A stretch of DNA of 64,000 bases from Bog-532 sp963828445 (GTDB taxonomy: Bacteria; Actinomycetota; Actinomycetes; Streptosporangiales; Streptosporangiaceae). The position numbers and the translations under genes were made by a program. Location of the stretch: the NCBI GenBank assembly GCA_963828445.1, contig CAWHFP010000008.1:124001-188000 (forward strand), written 5' to 3'. Shown one piece after another: positions 1-10,300 of this stretch (position 1 is the first letter of the stretch; each line of letters begins with the position of its first letter). A model generated the notes under the pieces. The model did not search any database. It saw nothing but the letters and a program-made list of their open reading frames with translations, and had not been told where the DNA came from.

Positions 1-37
1 CGTCGTAACGGGGCAGGCGGCCGTCCGGTTCGGTCAC
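1..37 (-). CDS. 5' end of an unidentified gene, cut by the window edge
   Basis: A GTG codon at 37-35 (minus strand) follows an AGAGGAG ribosome binding site five bases upstream and opens a frame reading MTEPDGRLPRYD before the window ends. Only twelve codons are visible, so no function can be given. It is divergent from the M28 peptidase gene and shares a 179-bp intergenic region with it. Confidence 0.55.
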   Translation of the reverse strand, partial: MTEPDGRLPRYD

Positions 38-182
38 GGGTGCTCCTCTGTGCGGGGTGAAGATCGTCCGCCTCTCATCCTGGCCGAGGAACGGGCCGGC
101 GTCGATATGGGTGAGCGAGCCCGTACTCCTGTTGAAAAACGGTGAGTAGGTCCGCACACCTGTTTTAATTGTATTGAAAACG

Positions 183-211
183 TTGACATCTAGCCGTCAC
201 CGTCAATGATG
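183..211 (+). promoter_or_regulatory. Candidate promoter of the M28 peptidase gene, possibly leaderless
   Basis: TTGACA at 183-188 is followed after 16 bases by AATGAT (205-210). The predicted start of transcription is then close to the ATG at 217, and no Shine-Dalgarno sequence precedes that ATG. The local sequence is AT-richer than its surroundings. A leaderless transcript is an inference from spacing. Confidence 0.4.
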
Positions 212-216
212 TTGGC

Positions 217-1671
217 ATGGCAGACAAGGATGTTTCCGGAGCGGCCGTTTCTGGACGGACCGGCGCCACCCGCCGTGCGTTCCTCTCAGCCTCGGCCGTC
301 ACCGCGGTCACCGTGCCCCTCCTGGGCGGAACGGCGGTAGCCGCCACCGATCTCCCGGCGGGCGGCCAGAAACAGCAGCCCGACCCGGAACTGCGCAAGC
401 TGCTGCGCCAGATCGACCCCGAACGGATCAAGGCCACGATCTTGCGACTGGTCCAGTTCGGGACCAGGCACACGGCGTCCAGCCAGACCGATCCGGTGCG
501 CGGGATCGGCGCCGCCACCAACTGGGTCTTCGAGCAGATGCAGGCCGCGGCGGCCCCGTCCGGCGGGCGGATGACGGTGGCGAAGCAGACGTTCGTGCAG
601 CCGGTGTCGTCCGAGATCCCGGTGCCGACGACGATCACCAACGTGATCGCCACGCTGAAGGGAACCGCCACCCCGGAGCGGTTCTACGTCATCACCGGCC
701 ACCTGGACTCGCGCGTGACCGACGTGCTCAACTTCACCAGCGACGCCCCCGGTGCCGACGACGACGCGTCCGGGGTCGCGGTCGTCCTCGAACTGGCCCG
801 GCTGTTCGCCACCCACCAGTTCCCGGGCACGGTCGTGCTGGCCACCGTGGCCGGCGAGGAGCAGGGCCTGTACGGCTCGGCCCACATGGCGGCGCAGATG
901 AAGGCGGCCGGGAACGACGTGCAGGGCATGTTCAGCAACGACATCGTCGGGGCCAGCCAGGCGTTCGACGGCACCCGGCCCGACCCGTTCAGCGTCCGGC
1001 TGTTCGTCGAGGGTGTGCCGACCGACGTCACCGCGGCCGAGATCTCGACCCTGCAGGCGACCGGCGGCGAGAACGACGGGGTCACCCACCAGCTGGCCCG
1101 GTTCGTCACGTCGGTGGCCCCGGCCAGCCTGACCGGCATGAACATCCGGGTCATCTGGCGGCGCGACCGCTACCTGCGGGGCAGCGACCACCTGTCCTTC
1201 CAGGCCGAGGGCTGGCCGGCGGCCCGGATCACCGAGCCGCGGGAGAACTTCAACCACGAGCACCGCGACGTCGGCGTGGTCAACGGCGTGCAGAACGGCG
1301 ACCTGCCCGAGTTCGTGGACTTCAGCTACGTGGCCCGGGTGGCCCGGGTCAACGGCGCCGCCCTGTGGGCCCTGGCCACCAATCCCAGCACCCCGAAGAA
1401 CCTGCAGATCCACACGGCTCCGCCGACCGGCTTCGCCGGCACCAACCTGACCACGCTGACCTGGGACGCCAACCCCGATCCGGACCTGGCCGGGTACGAG
1501 GTCGTCATGCGCGAGACGACCAGCGCCGACTGGACCAGCTCGATCCCGGTCGGCACCGCGACCACCGTGACCCTGGACATCTCCAAGGACAACGTGCAGT
1601 TCGGCCTGCGGGCCATCGACCAGGCCGGGCACCGCAGCCCGGCCGCCTTCCCGCAGGTGGTGTCGACCTAG
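217..1671 (+). CDS. Tat-exported M28 family zinc aminopeptidase with C-terminal fibronectin-III-like domain
   Basis: A 484-residue secreted metallopeptidase predicted to release N-terminal residues from peptides outside the cell. Residues 17-45 form a Tat signal (TRRAFLSASAV then a hydrophobic stretch and AVAA). The M28 core carries the expected two-zinc ligands: GHLDS, GADDDASG, GEEQGLYGS, NDIVG and GSDHLSF. All ligands look intact, so activity is expected. The last ~90 residues (from about NPSTPKNLQIHTAPP) look like one FN3 domain, common in actinomycete exoenzymes. The gene converges on the lipoprotein hydrolase gene at 1725. Confidence 0.9.
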   Translation: MADKDVSGAAVSGRTGATRRAFLSASAVTAVTVPLLGGTAVAATDLPAGGQKQQPDPELRKLLRQIDPERIKATILRLVQFGTRHTASSQTDPVRGIGAATNWVFEQMQAAAAPSGGRMTVAKQTFVQPVSSEIPVPTTITNVIATLKGTATPERFYVITGHLDSRVTDVLNFTSDAPGADDDASGVAVVLELARLFATHQFPGTVVLATVAGEEQGLYGSAHMAAQMKAAGNDVQGMFSNDIVGASQAFDGTRPDPFSVRLFVEGVPTDVTAAEISTLQATGGENDGVTHQLARFVTSVAPASLTGMNIRVIWRRDRYLRGSDHLSFQAEGWPAARITEPRENFNHEHRDVGVVNGVQNGDLPEFVDFSYVARVARVNGAALWALATNPSTPKNLQIHTAPPTGFAGTNLTTLTWDANPDPDLAGYEVVMRETTSADWTSSIPVGTATTVTLDISKDNVQFGLRAIDQAGHRSPAAFPQVVST

Positions 1672-1730
1672 GCGGTGTCGACCTGGGCAGTGCCGACCTG
1701 GGCGGTGTCGACCTGGGCGGCGCTCTAGGC
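1656..1730. repeat. 15-bp tandem repeat spanning the M28 stop codon
   Basis: About five units of GGCGGTGTCGACCTG run from the last M28 codons through its stop to the convergent gene end. Units two and four are identical; the others differ by a few bases. In the +3 frame the repeat reads as pentapeptides such as GVDLG and SADLG, but no credible gene uses that frame. Confidence 0.7.
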
Positions 1731-2621
1731 GGCGGCGAGGAACTGGTTGACCTCGGCGGCGAAGCCGGACCAGTCCTGGAACAGGAAGGCGTGCCCGGCG
1801 CCGGGGTAGAGCTTGAGCTGCGAGCCATGGACCAGGCGGTTCAGGGTGTGGCTGTTGGCCGCGGGATCAAGCTGGTCCTCGGCGCCGTCGGCGATCAGGG
1901 TGCGGGCCGAGATCCGGCTCGTCTTCAGTCCGGCGGCGTCGAGGCCGTTGTCCCAGTCGGACAGGGCGAGGCGCTGCGGACCGTCGGCTGAGGCCGGGGC
2001 CTTGGACGTGGTCGGGTATTCGGCGATCGCGGCCCGGGCCGCGTTGTAGGCGCCGGTCTGGCTGGCCGGGAAATCGCCGCCGTTGACCGGGGGCGCCGAC
2101 GACGGCGCCGCCTCGTCCTGGCCGTTACCGGGGAAGGTGGCGCACAGCACCAGGGCGCCGACCTGGGTGGGGTGCCGGACGGCCAGGGCCTGGGCGACCG
2201 TGCCACCCAGCGACCAGCCCAGCACGGCCGGCCGCCCGAGGCGCAGGGCGGTGATGAGCGCGCTGGTCTGGTCGGCCATGTCGTCGACGGAGTACGGCGC
2301 GGGCAGTGACTGGGTCCGGCCGATGCCGGAGTTGTCGAACATCACCACCCGGTGGTGCTCGGCCAGGGCGTGCACCAGCCGCGGGTCCCAGCCTTCCATG
2401 GTCAGGCCGTAACCCATGATCAGGACCAGCGGTGACCCGGTCCCGACGACCCGGTATCCGACCGGGCCCAGCCGGGTGCGCGCCGCCCGCACCGGCGCCG
2501 ACACGACCGAAGCGGTGCCCGGGGCGTCTTTAGGCCGGGACGAGGTGCACGCGGCCAGGGCGAAGCAGGCCAGGGCGGCCACCAGCAGTAAGGCGCATCC
2601 CCGGTGCCGGTCAGCCCGCAT
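1725..2621 (-). CDS. Lipoprotein alpha/beta hydrolase
   Basis: A 298-residue alpha/beta-hydrolase anchored outside the membrane. The N-terminus is a lipoprotein signal: basic MRADRHR, a hydrophobic segment and a lipobox ending LAAC. Catalytic features are intact: the oxyanion segment near LVLIMGYG, the nucleophile elbow GWSLGG, an acid in the DGAEDQLDP loop and the C-terminal GAGHAF histidine. The substrate is unknown; relatives are annotated as haloperoxidase- or esterase-like. It is convergent with the M28 peptidase gene. Confidence 0.88.
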   Translation of the reverse strand: MRADRHRGCALLLVAALACFALAACTSSRPKDAPGTASVVSAPVRAARTRLGPVGYRVVGTGSPLVLIMGYGLTMEGWDPRLVHALAEHHRVVMFDNSGIGRTQSLPAPYSVDDMADQTSALITALRLGRPAVLGWSLGGTVAQALAVRHPTQVGALVLCATFPGNGQDEAAPSSAPPVNGGDFPASQTGAYNAARAAIAEYPTTSKAPASADGPQRLALSDWDNGLDAAGLKTSRISARTLIADGAEDQLDPAANSHTLNRLVHGSQLKLYPGAGHAFLFQDWSGFAAEVNQFLAAA

Positions 2622-2669
2622 GGGCCAATGCTAGAAGCGGGAGGGGTTCATGGCCAGGATCCGCCGGGG

Positions 2670-2698
2670 GCGCTAGCGCGGTTCTAGGGCCGTGCTAG
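2670..2698 (+). promoter_or_regulatory. Predicted SARP-binding direct repeats (site 1)
   Basis: Three heptamers ending in CTAG (GCGCTAG, GTTCTAG, GTGCTAG) start their CTAG at 2673, 2684 and 2695, exactly 11 bp apart. SARP regulators are known to bind heptamer direct repeats with this spacing just upstream of the -10 region. The array ends 42 bp before the GTG of the secreted 1519-residue protein. Two further arrays lie at 17743 and 22252, and a SARP gene lies at 19009-22111. Confidence 0.6.
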
Positions 2699-2740
2699 CG
2701 GGCGGGGTCAGGCTCAGGGGCAGCTGATCCGTCCTCCCGA

Positions 2741-5700
2741 TTGGTGAAAACCATGGACCGCACAGCCAGGTCTTTGGCCGTACTCGCGGCCGCGCTGGTC
2801 TTTCTCGGTGTGCTGGCGACGTTCGCGCCGCGGGCCGGGGCGGCGCGCACGGCCAGCACCAGCAGCCAGAAAACCCTGCCCGCGGCCACCGGACCGGCGA
2901 TGACGGTACCGAAGACGCCGCACACGGCCCGGCCGCTGGCCAGGCTCGGGGTAGATCAGGGCGCGGCCGAAGCGGCCGAGCAGAGCGCCGCCCGGACGGC
3001 CCGCAAGACCGGCCAGCCGGTGACGGCCAGCTCGCTGACCACGGGCACGACCACGGTGACGGCCGAGCCGTCCGGCGGGTTCCGGCTGCAGGAGTACACC
3101 CTGCCGGTGCGGGTGCGGCACGGGGACGGCTGGGTCCCGGTGAGCACCCGGCTGGTCCGGGCCGCGGGCGGGCTGTCGCCCGCGGCCGTGCCCGGCGACA
3201 CGGTGACGTTCTCCTCCGGCGGCAGCCAGGCGCTGGCCGCGATATCGGCCCGCGGGACACGGCTCGCGCTGCAGTGGCCGACGGCCTTGCCGGCCCCGGT
3301 GGTGTCGGGCTCCACCGCGACCTACCGGAACGTGCTGCCCGGCGTGGACCTGGTGGTCACCGCCCTGTCCGCGGCCACCGGCGGGTTCAGTGAGGTCCTG
3401 GTGGTGCACGATGCGGCCGCCGCCCGTGATCCGGGCCTGACCCGGCTGGCCCTGCGGGTGAGGACGCACGGAACCCAGCTGCGGCCGGCCGCGGGCGGTG
3501 GCCTGACCGCGCCCGTGACCGGCCAGGGCTCCTACCAGGCCGCGGCCCCGAGGATGTGGGACTCGGCCCCGTCCTCGAAGACCCGGCCCGGGCCGTCGTC
3601 CTCGTTGGCCGGGCCGGGCCGGGACGCGCAGACCGCGCCGGTGACCGCCGCGATGTCCGGTCAGGGGGCGACGCTCACGCTGGCCCCCAGCACCAGGCTG
3701 CTCAGGTCGCCCGGCACGCGCTTCCCGGTGTACATCGACCCGTCCTTCTCCTGGCACCCGGCCTACGGCTACGAGCAGGCCTTCGACCCGGTGCAGTCCG
3801 ACTGCCCGGCGTCCCACTTCGATGACAAGGCCGACTACCCGGACACCCCGGTCGGCTACAACGACTTCGAAACCCCGACCCAGCAGTGCGACGTGCAGTC
3901 CACCGACTACTCCTACTACCGGGAAAGCCTGCCCGGCGTGATCGCGGGCTCGGGCGTGCACCTGCACACGGCCTCGCTCCAGGCTTTCGAGGCCTATTCG
4001 TCCGACTGCACCAGCACCGCCGCGGTCACCCTCACCTGGACCGGCGGGATCAGCAAGGGCACCGGCTGGGCCAACCGGCCCGGCGCCACCACCGAGAACA
4101 CCGACGTGACCGACAGCGTCGGGCCGGACATTCAGAAGAACTCGTCTGGCACGGTGACCGGGGAAAGCTGCAACACCACTTACGTCGAGAACGACCAGGT
4201 CACCGTGCCCGCCCCGTTCAACGTGCTGACCGACCTCGGCCACCTGCGCGGCAAGTCGTCGACCTTCACCTTCCGGCTCGGCGAGCCCGGCAACACCGAT
4301 GACGCCGAGCACAAGCAGTTCACCGACAACCCCGACCTGCAGATCACCTACAACGACACTCCGGCCGTGCCGGGTGCGCTGAAGGCCACCGCGACCAGCG
4401 CCGGCACCGCCAGCGTGGGCTGCGACACCAGCTACAAGGGGTCCGGCTCGCCGCTGCCGCCGCCGATGGGCAAGAGCGCGTCGGTGAACGGCCCGTTCCT
4501 GTGGGCGACCTACAACGATCCCGACGGTGACATGGTGCAGAGCACCGTCGGCTACTGGCAGTACAGCGACCCGTCGGAGGCCGGCAGCGTGTCGGCCGGG
4601 CCGGACCTGGCCACCGGCAGCACCCCGGTGGCGGCCGAGGTGCCGCCCTCGTACACCTCGGGCCTGGCCAACGGGACGGTCATCGCCTGGCACGCCGACG
4701 CGACCGACGGCGTCTACACGTCGGCCTGGTCACCCACCTGCTACTTCTCGGTGTATCCGCACGATCCGGATCCGCCCGCGGTCACCGCCGGCTTCGACCA
4801 GACCACCGCGCAGAGCATCGGCACCACCCTCAGCTTCACCATCACCCAGTCGGGCACCGACTCCGATCCAGCCACCAGGTTCGTCTGGAGCGTGGACCAG
4901 CCGCCGCCGACCACCGGGACGATCCCGGCCGCCCAGACCTGCACCACCGCGGCCAGCTCGGCCTGTGTCATCTCCGGCGGCCAGGCCACGGTGAAAGTCA
5001 CCGTCCGGTCGCCCGGGCCGCACAACCTGTGGGTCTACGAGCAGGACACGGCCGGCAACGACTCGGGCATGACCAACGCCGCGCCCACCGGGATGACCTC
5101 GACGTTCACCGGCGCCGGTGACCCGCAGACCACGTTCGACAACCCGTCCGGCAGCCTGCAGGCCAACTTCGCGGACGCCCTGACGGCCGGCGGCAATTCG
5201 ATGATCTCGAACACGTCCGGCGCCAGCTGCGGCGCCGGCAGCGGCGACGGGAACGGCAGCGAGTTCAGCGCGGCCAGCCTCACCGGGGCAGGCTGGACCG
5301 CGAGCCACCCGGTCACCGTGGACGGGGCCACGTTCACCGTGCCCGGCTTCGGGACCTGCGGGGCCGACAACGTGCTCGCCGCCAACCAGGAGATCGGCAC
5401 CGGATCAGCGGGCGGGCAGGGCAGCGCGCTGGTCTTCCTGGCCACCTCCACCGGCGCCTACGCCCAGGTGCCCGGGCTGGACAGCGCAGTACCCGACAGC
5501 GGGGTCCTGAGCGACGACAACACCGCCCCCAGCGTGCCCGGCGGCGTGCCGGTTACCGGGGCCGGGTGCACCGACGCGGTGGCGCTGGACGTGGCCCAGT
5601 CCGGGTGCGTGCCCGCGTCCGGCACCGTCAAGTACACCAGCAGCTGCCCCGAGAGCCAGCAGGCATACGACCTGACCGTGCCCGACTGGGAGGCCGGGCC

Positions 5701-7300
5701 GTCGGACATCGCCGCGCTGACCGTGCCCCAGGTGAGCACGGCCAGCGGTGCCTCGGCCACGACGGCGAAGATCTACGCGTTCGCGGTGCCGCTCAACGGG
5801 TCGTGCACGGTCTCGGCGGTGGACCTGCCCGACGTGGGCAGCACGGTCAGCGCCCAGGTCGCGGGCAGCGGGTCGAGCACGGTCACCGAAGCCCAGCCCG
5901 GCCTGCACATCTTCGGCATGGCGATCCGCAACACCACCACCGCGACCCCGGCCGCGGCCGGCAGCCCGGTCTCCGCCCCCTCCGGGCAGGCCTGGACCGG
6001 CGCGTTCGCCTCCCCGGTCGAGGACGCGTTCGGGCCGCCCAGCGGCCGGACCTGGGGGAACCAGACGGTGCGGATCGGGCTCTCGCCGACGATCAGCGCC
6101 CCGGCGGGCACGGCCAAGGTCCGGATCCGGCTCAGCGACCCGGGCTTCCTGTCCGGGGACAAGACCGGCCCGCTGCAGATCGGGGCGGCCACCATCGCCC
6201 AGGCCTACTACGGCGCGATACCCGCCCAGACGCCGGCGACGCTGACGTTCGGCGGCTCGGACGCGGTGACGATCCCGGCCGGCGGCGACGTCTACTCGGA
6301 TCCGCTGACCCTGCCGTTCGCGGTCACCGCGGGCAAGGACGTGCTGGTCAGCCTCTGGATCCAGAACTCGTCGCTGCCTTACCTGCCGGAGAACTCCTGG
6401 TCCAGTGGCGCACTGACCTGGTTCGCGGCCGCCGGGTCGGGGTCGGCCCAGCAGGCCCAGGACACCACCGGCGCCCCGTTCACCGGGTCCGGGTCCTACG
6501 TGTCCGGTTCGACCGTGCTGCTGACCGGGCTGGACGTCACCACCCCCGCGACCGCGGCCAGCCCCGGGGCGCCCACCGTGGTGGTGGCCGGGGACAACGT
6601 GATCGACGGCGGCAGTTCCGGCGCGCTGTCCGATGCCGGGGACGCGCCCAGCGAGCGGCTGGCCGGCCAGCTGGCGTCCCAGCGGCTCGCGGCGGGCTCC
6701 GGCGTGGTTGACGCCGGCGTCGAAGCCAACCAGGTGCTGGCCGACGGCACGGTCACCGGCGGGGTGAGCCTGCTGGCCCGGCTGGACCGCGACGTGCTCA
6801 GCGAGCCGGACGCCGGCACGGTGATCATCGACGAGGGACTGGAGGATCTGCTCCGCGACGGGTCGGGCAACGCGTCCGGCTCCACCGATCTGGCCGCGGG
6901 CAACCTCGCCGACGCCTACCAGGGTCTGCAGACCCAGCTGAACGCGTTCGGGATCCAGGTCATCCTGACCACGCTCACGCCCTGCGCGGGCTACGCGGAC
7001 AGCAACGTGGGTGACTCTTGCTCGACCGGAACCGGCGCGACCGTGGACGCCAGCAGGCTGGACGCGAACACCGCCGTCTCCGCTCCGGTGGCCTGGAACT
7101 GCTGGGCCGACCTCGACGCCGCGGTCACCAACGGCTCCAGTCCCGAAGGGCTGGCCGCGGCCGACAACGCCGGTGACGGCGTCAACCTCACCCTCAGCGG
7201 CTCCGGGTCCGGATACACGGCCCTGGCCCCCGCCACCTCCGACGCGGCGACCTCCTCCTGCATCGGGCCCAGCACATCCCCCCTGCCCGCCGTCCCCTGA
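2741..7300 (+). CDS. Large secreted protein with DNRLRE-like region and degenerate SGNH-hydrolase domain, partner of the RHS protein
   Basis: A 1519-residue exported protein of the type found just before RHS toxins in actinomycetes. A signal peptide covers the first ~40 residues (second possible start ATG 2753). The N-terminal third contains the PVYIDPSFSWHPA region typical of DNRLRE-type wall proteins; the middle holds several Ig-like beta-sandwich segments. The C-terminus aligns with SGNH hydrolases (VVVAGDN, LLARLDRDVL, DEGLEDLL, GDGVNLT), but the block residues are replaced: GDS to GDN, GxND to GLED, DxxH to DGVN. It is therefore probably a binding domain rather than an esterase. The RHS gene starts 27 bp downstream, and predicted SARP site 1 lies upstream. 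Confidence 0.75.
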   Translation: MVKTMDRTARSLAVLAAALVFLGVLATFAPRAGAARTASTSSQKTLPAATGPAMTVPKTPHTARPLARLGVDQGAAEAAEQSAARTARKTGQPVTASSLTTGTTTVTAEPSGGFRLQEYTLPVRVRHGDGWVPVSTRLVRAAGGLSPAAVPGDTVTFSSGGSQALAAISARGTRLALQWPTALPAPVVSGSTATYRNVLPGVDLVVTALSAATGGFSEVLVVHDAAAARDPGLTRLALRVRTHGTQLRPAAGGGLTAPVTGQGSYQAAAPRMWDSAPSSKTRPGPSSSLAGPGRDAQTAPVTAAMSGQGATLTLAPSTRLLRSPGTRFPVYIDPSFSWHPAYGYEQAFDPVQSDCPASHFDDKADYPDTPVGYNDFETPTQQCDVQSTDYSYYRESLPGVIAGSGVHLHTASLQAFEAYSSDCTSTAAVTLTWTGGISKGTGWANRPGATTENTDVTDSVGPDIQKNSSGTVTGESCNTTYVENDQVTVPAPFNVLTDLGHLRGKSSTFTFRLGEPGNTDDAEHKQFTDNPDLQITYNDTPAVPGALKATATSAGTASVGCDTSYKGSGSPLPPPMGKSASVNGPFLWATYNDPDGDMVQSTVGYWQYSDPSEAGSVSAGPDLATGSTPVAAEVPPSYTSGLANGTVIAWHADATDGVYTSAWSPTCYFSVYPHDPDPPAVTAGFDQTTAQSIGTTLSFTITQSGTDSDPATRFVWSVDQPPPTTGTIPAAQTCTTAASSACVISGGQATVKVTVRSPGPHNLWVYEQDTAGNDSGMTNAAPTGMTSTFTGAGDPQTTFDNPSGSLQANFADALTAGGNSMISNTSGASCGAGSGDGNGSEFSAASLTGAGWTASHPVTVDGATFTVPGFGTCGADNVLAANQEIGTGSAGGQGSALVFLATSTGAYAQVPGLDSAVPDSGVLSDDNTAPSVPGGVPVTGAGCTDAVALDVAQSGCVPASGTVKYTSSCPESQQAYDLTVPDWEAGPSDIAALTVPQVSTASGASATTAKIYAFAVPLNGSCTVSAVDLPDVGSTVSAQVAGSGSSTVTEAQPGLHIFGMAIRNTTTATPAAAGSPVSAPSGQAWTGAFASPVEDAFGPPSGRTWGNQTVRIGLSPTISAPAGTAKVRIRLSDPGFLSGDKTGPLQIGAATIAQAYYGAIPAQTPATLTFGGSDAVTIPAGGDVYSDPLTLPFAVTAGKDVLVSLWIQNSSLPYLPENSWSSGALTWFAAAGSGSAQQAQDTTGAPFTGSGSYVSGSTVLLTGLDVTTPATAASPGAPTVVVAGDNVIDGGSSGALSDAGDAPSERLAGQLASQRLAAGSGVVDAGVEANQVLADGTVTGGVSLLARLDRDVLSEPDAGTVIIDEGLEDLLRDGSGNASGSTDLAAGNLADAYQGLQTQLNAFGIQVILTTLTPCAGYADSNVGDSCSTGTGATVDASRLDANTAVSAPVAWNCWADLDAAVTNGSSPEGLAAADNAGDGVNLTLSGSGSGYTALAPATSDAATSSCIGPSTSPLPAVP

Positions 7301-7327
7301 CGGCCGCCGGTCTGAAAGGGCGTCATC

Positions 7328-10300
7328 ATGGCTTCTTCTTTTAGGCGTTCGCCCGGGTGGCGGCCGGACCGGTTCAGCCGGACCGCGCGTTTCGGGGCGC
7401 TGCTGACGGCACTGCTGATGGTGCTGCCGCTGCTCGCCGGGATGGCGGCGCCGTCGCCGGGCGGCACGCACACGCCCGCCCGGCTGCGGCCGCTGGCCGC
7501 GCAGAAGCCGGTCCGGGTCCACGCGGTCAAGCCCCGGACGGTGCACGTACCTGCGCCGCGGGACGAGCCGCGGACCACGGTCCGCTGGCCGGCCGCGGGG
7601 ACGGCCACGGCCACACTGAGCGCCGGGACGCCGGGCGGCAGCGGGAAGAGCACCGGGGCCAGGGCGGGCGCGTCGCCAGGGTCGGGGCGCGCGGGGACGC
7701 TTCCGGTCTGGGCCGGGCCGGCCGCCACGCCGGATCCGAGGGCGGCGGCGGGCGGCGCGCGGGACACGTCGGCCGTGACACCGGGGAAGGTCCAGGTGTC
7801 CATGGCGTCCCGGAAGGCGGCCACCGCCGCGGGCGTAAGCGGGGTGATCTTCACCGTCTCCGGCGCCGGAGACGCGGCGGGCGGGCCGGGCGCCGGAGGC
7901 GCCGCGGGCGGGCGGGTGCACGTCAGCCTGGACTACGCGTCATTCGCGGGTGCCGACGGGGGTGACTTCGGGGCCCGGCTGCACCTGGTGGAGCTGCCGG
8001 CCTGCGCGCTGACCACGCCGCAGCTGGCCCGCTGCCGGACTCAGACGCCACTGGCCTCCGCCGACGACGTGACCACGTCCCGGCTCGGCGCCGACCTTTC
8101 CCTCCCGGCCACTGGGATGGCCGCGGGCACCGCCGCGGCGCCGGCCGTGGCGGTGGCGGCGACCACCGCACCGTCCGGGTCGGCCGGGAGTTACGCGGCG
8201 ACCCCGCTGTCGGAGGCGGGCGCGTGGTCCGGGGGCGACTCCAGCGGCGCGTTCACCTACTCCTACCCGATCAGCGTGCCACCGGTCCCGGGCGGGCTGG
8301 CCCCGCAGGTCAGCCTGGGCTACAGCTCGCAGGCGGTGGACGGGCTGACGTCCGCCACCAACAACCAGGCGTCCTGGATCGGGGACGGCTGGGACTACCA
8401 GCCCGGCTACATCGAGCAGGACTTCCCGTCGTGCGGGCAGCAGACGTCGCTGCCCAGCACCGAGCAGACCGGCGACCTGTGCTGGTCCTCGAACCGGACC
8501 GTCAGCCTGTCGCTGGGCGGCCAGCAGACCACGCTGGTCGACGACGCCAGCACCGGCTGGCACGCCGAGGCGGACAACGGCGACCGCATCCAGTACAAGA
8601 CCGGGACGGTCAACGGCACCGACGACGGCGGCTACTGGGTGGTCACCGACCCCGACGGCACCAGCTACTACTTCGGGCTGAACCAGCTGCCCGGCTACGC
8701 GTCCGGGTGATCCCGGGACGAACAGCGCCTGGACCGCGCCGGTGTACGCGACCGCGTCCGGGCAGCCCTGCTACAACGCCACCTTCGCCGATTCGCACTG
8801 CGCGCAGGCCTGGCGCTGGAACCTCGACTACGTCACCGATTCGCACGGCGACGCCGAGGCGTTCTTCTACAACACCGAGACCAACTACTACGCGGCCGAC
8901 AAGGGCACCACGGCCAGCGCCGCCTACACGCAGGCAGGCGCGCTCAGCAAGATCGAATACGGACTGCGGGCGGGCAGCGTCTACGGCGCCACCCCCGCGG
9001 CGCAGGTCACCTTCACCACCGCCACCGACCGCACGGACGTCCCGGCCAGCGGCAGCGGTGACCTGGCCTGCTCGTCGGGCGCGGCCTGTGACGTGCAGTC
9101 GCCGACGTTCTGGAGCAGATACCGGCTCACCACGATCGCCACCGAGTCACTGAACGGCGCCACCCTCGAGCCGGTGGACTCCTGGGCCCTGGCCCAGGAC
9201 TACCCGGACCCCGGCGACTCGACCACCGCGCGGTCGCTGTGGCTGGACTCGATCACCCGGACCGGGCAGGACGGGACCGCGGTGTCGCTGCCGCCGGTCA
9301 CGTTCGCCGGCGAGGCGATGGCCAACCGGGTGGAGACCACGGCCGAGCTGAACGACGGCTACTCGATCATCACCCGGCTGCGGATGAAATACATCACCAA
9401 CGAGACCGGCGGGGTCACCACGGTCACTTATGACTCGGCTCCGTCGTCGTGCACGTCCGGGAACTTCCCGGCCCCGGACGCCAACACCACGTTGTGCTAC
9501 CCGGACTACTGGACGCCGCCGGGGGCCAGCAGCCCGATCGAGGACTGGTTCAACAAGTACGTGGTGACCGGGGTCACCGAGCAGGACACGGTCGGCGGCG
9601 GGCAGCCCGTGACCACCCAGTACACCTACTCGGGCGCGGCCTGGCACTACGACGACGACACGCTGACCCGGTCGGCCCAGCGCACCTGGGACCAGTGGCG
9701 CGGGTTCCGCACCGTCACCACCGGGACCGGCACCTCCCCCGACCCGGCCACCAAGAAGACCGACACCTACTTCCAGGGCATGGACGGCGACTACCAGTCC
9801 GGCGGGGGCACCACGTCGGTGTCGCTGACCAGTGCCGAGGGTGGCGAGACGGTCACCGATGCCGACCAGTTCGCGGGGCAGACCTTCGAGGAAATCAGCT
9901 ACGACGGGTCCGGCGGCGCGATGGTGACCGACACGGTCACGGTGCCGTGGACGAGCACGGCCACGGCCACCCAGGCCCAGCCCGCCCCGCTGCCGTCGCT
10001 GCGCGCGTTCCTGACCGGAACCGCGGCAACCAAGGCGTTCACCGCGCTGGCCCAGGGCGGCAACCGGGAATCCGACACCACCTACACGCACGATTCCTAC
10101 GGGCGCGTGACCACGGAGTCCAGCGTCCCCGACACCTCGAACGCGTCCGAAGACACCTGCACCACCACCAGTTACGCCACCAGCACCTCGGCACTGGCTG
10201 CTTGACCTGCCCGCCGAGGTGACGGTGGTGTCCGTGCCGTGCGGCACCACCGTCAGCCTGCCGGCCGACGCGGTCTCCGACACCCAGACGTACTACGACA

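Noticed and set aside
2714..4693. Long minus-strand open frame opposite the 1519-residue secreted protein gene (similar long antisense frames at 5405-7921, 10039-12555, 48980-51733 and 51687-54479).
   Set aside because: Extreme GC makes stop codons rare on the opposite strand. The translations are Arg/Gly/Pro-rich with no domain motifs, while the plus-strand frames match known families.
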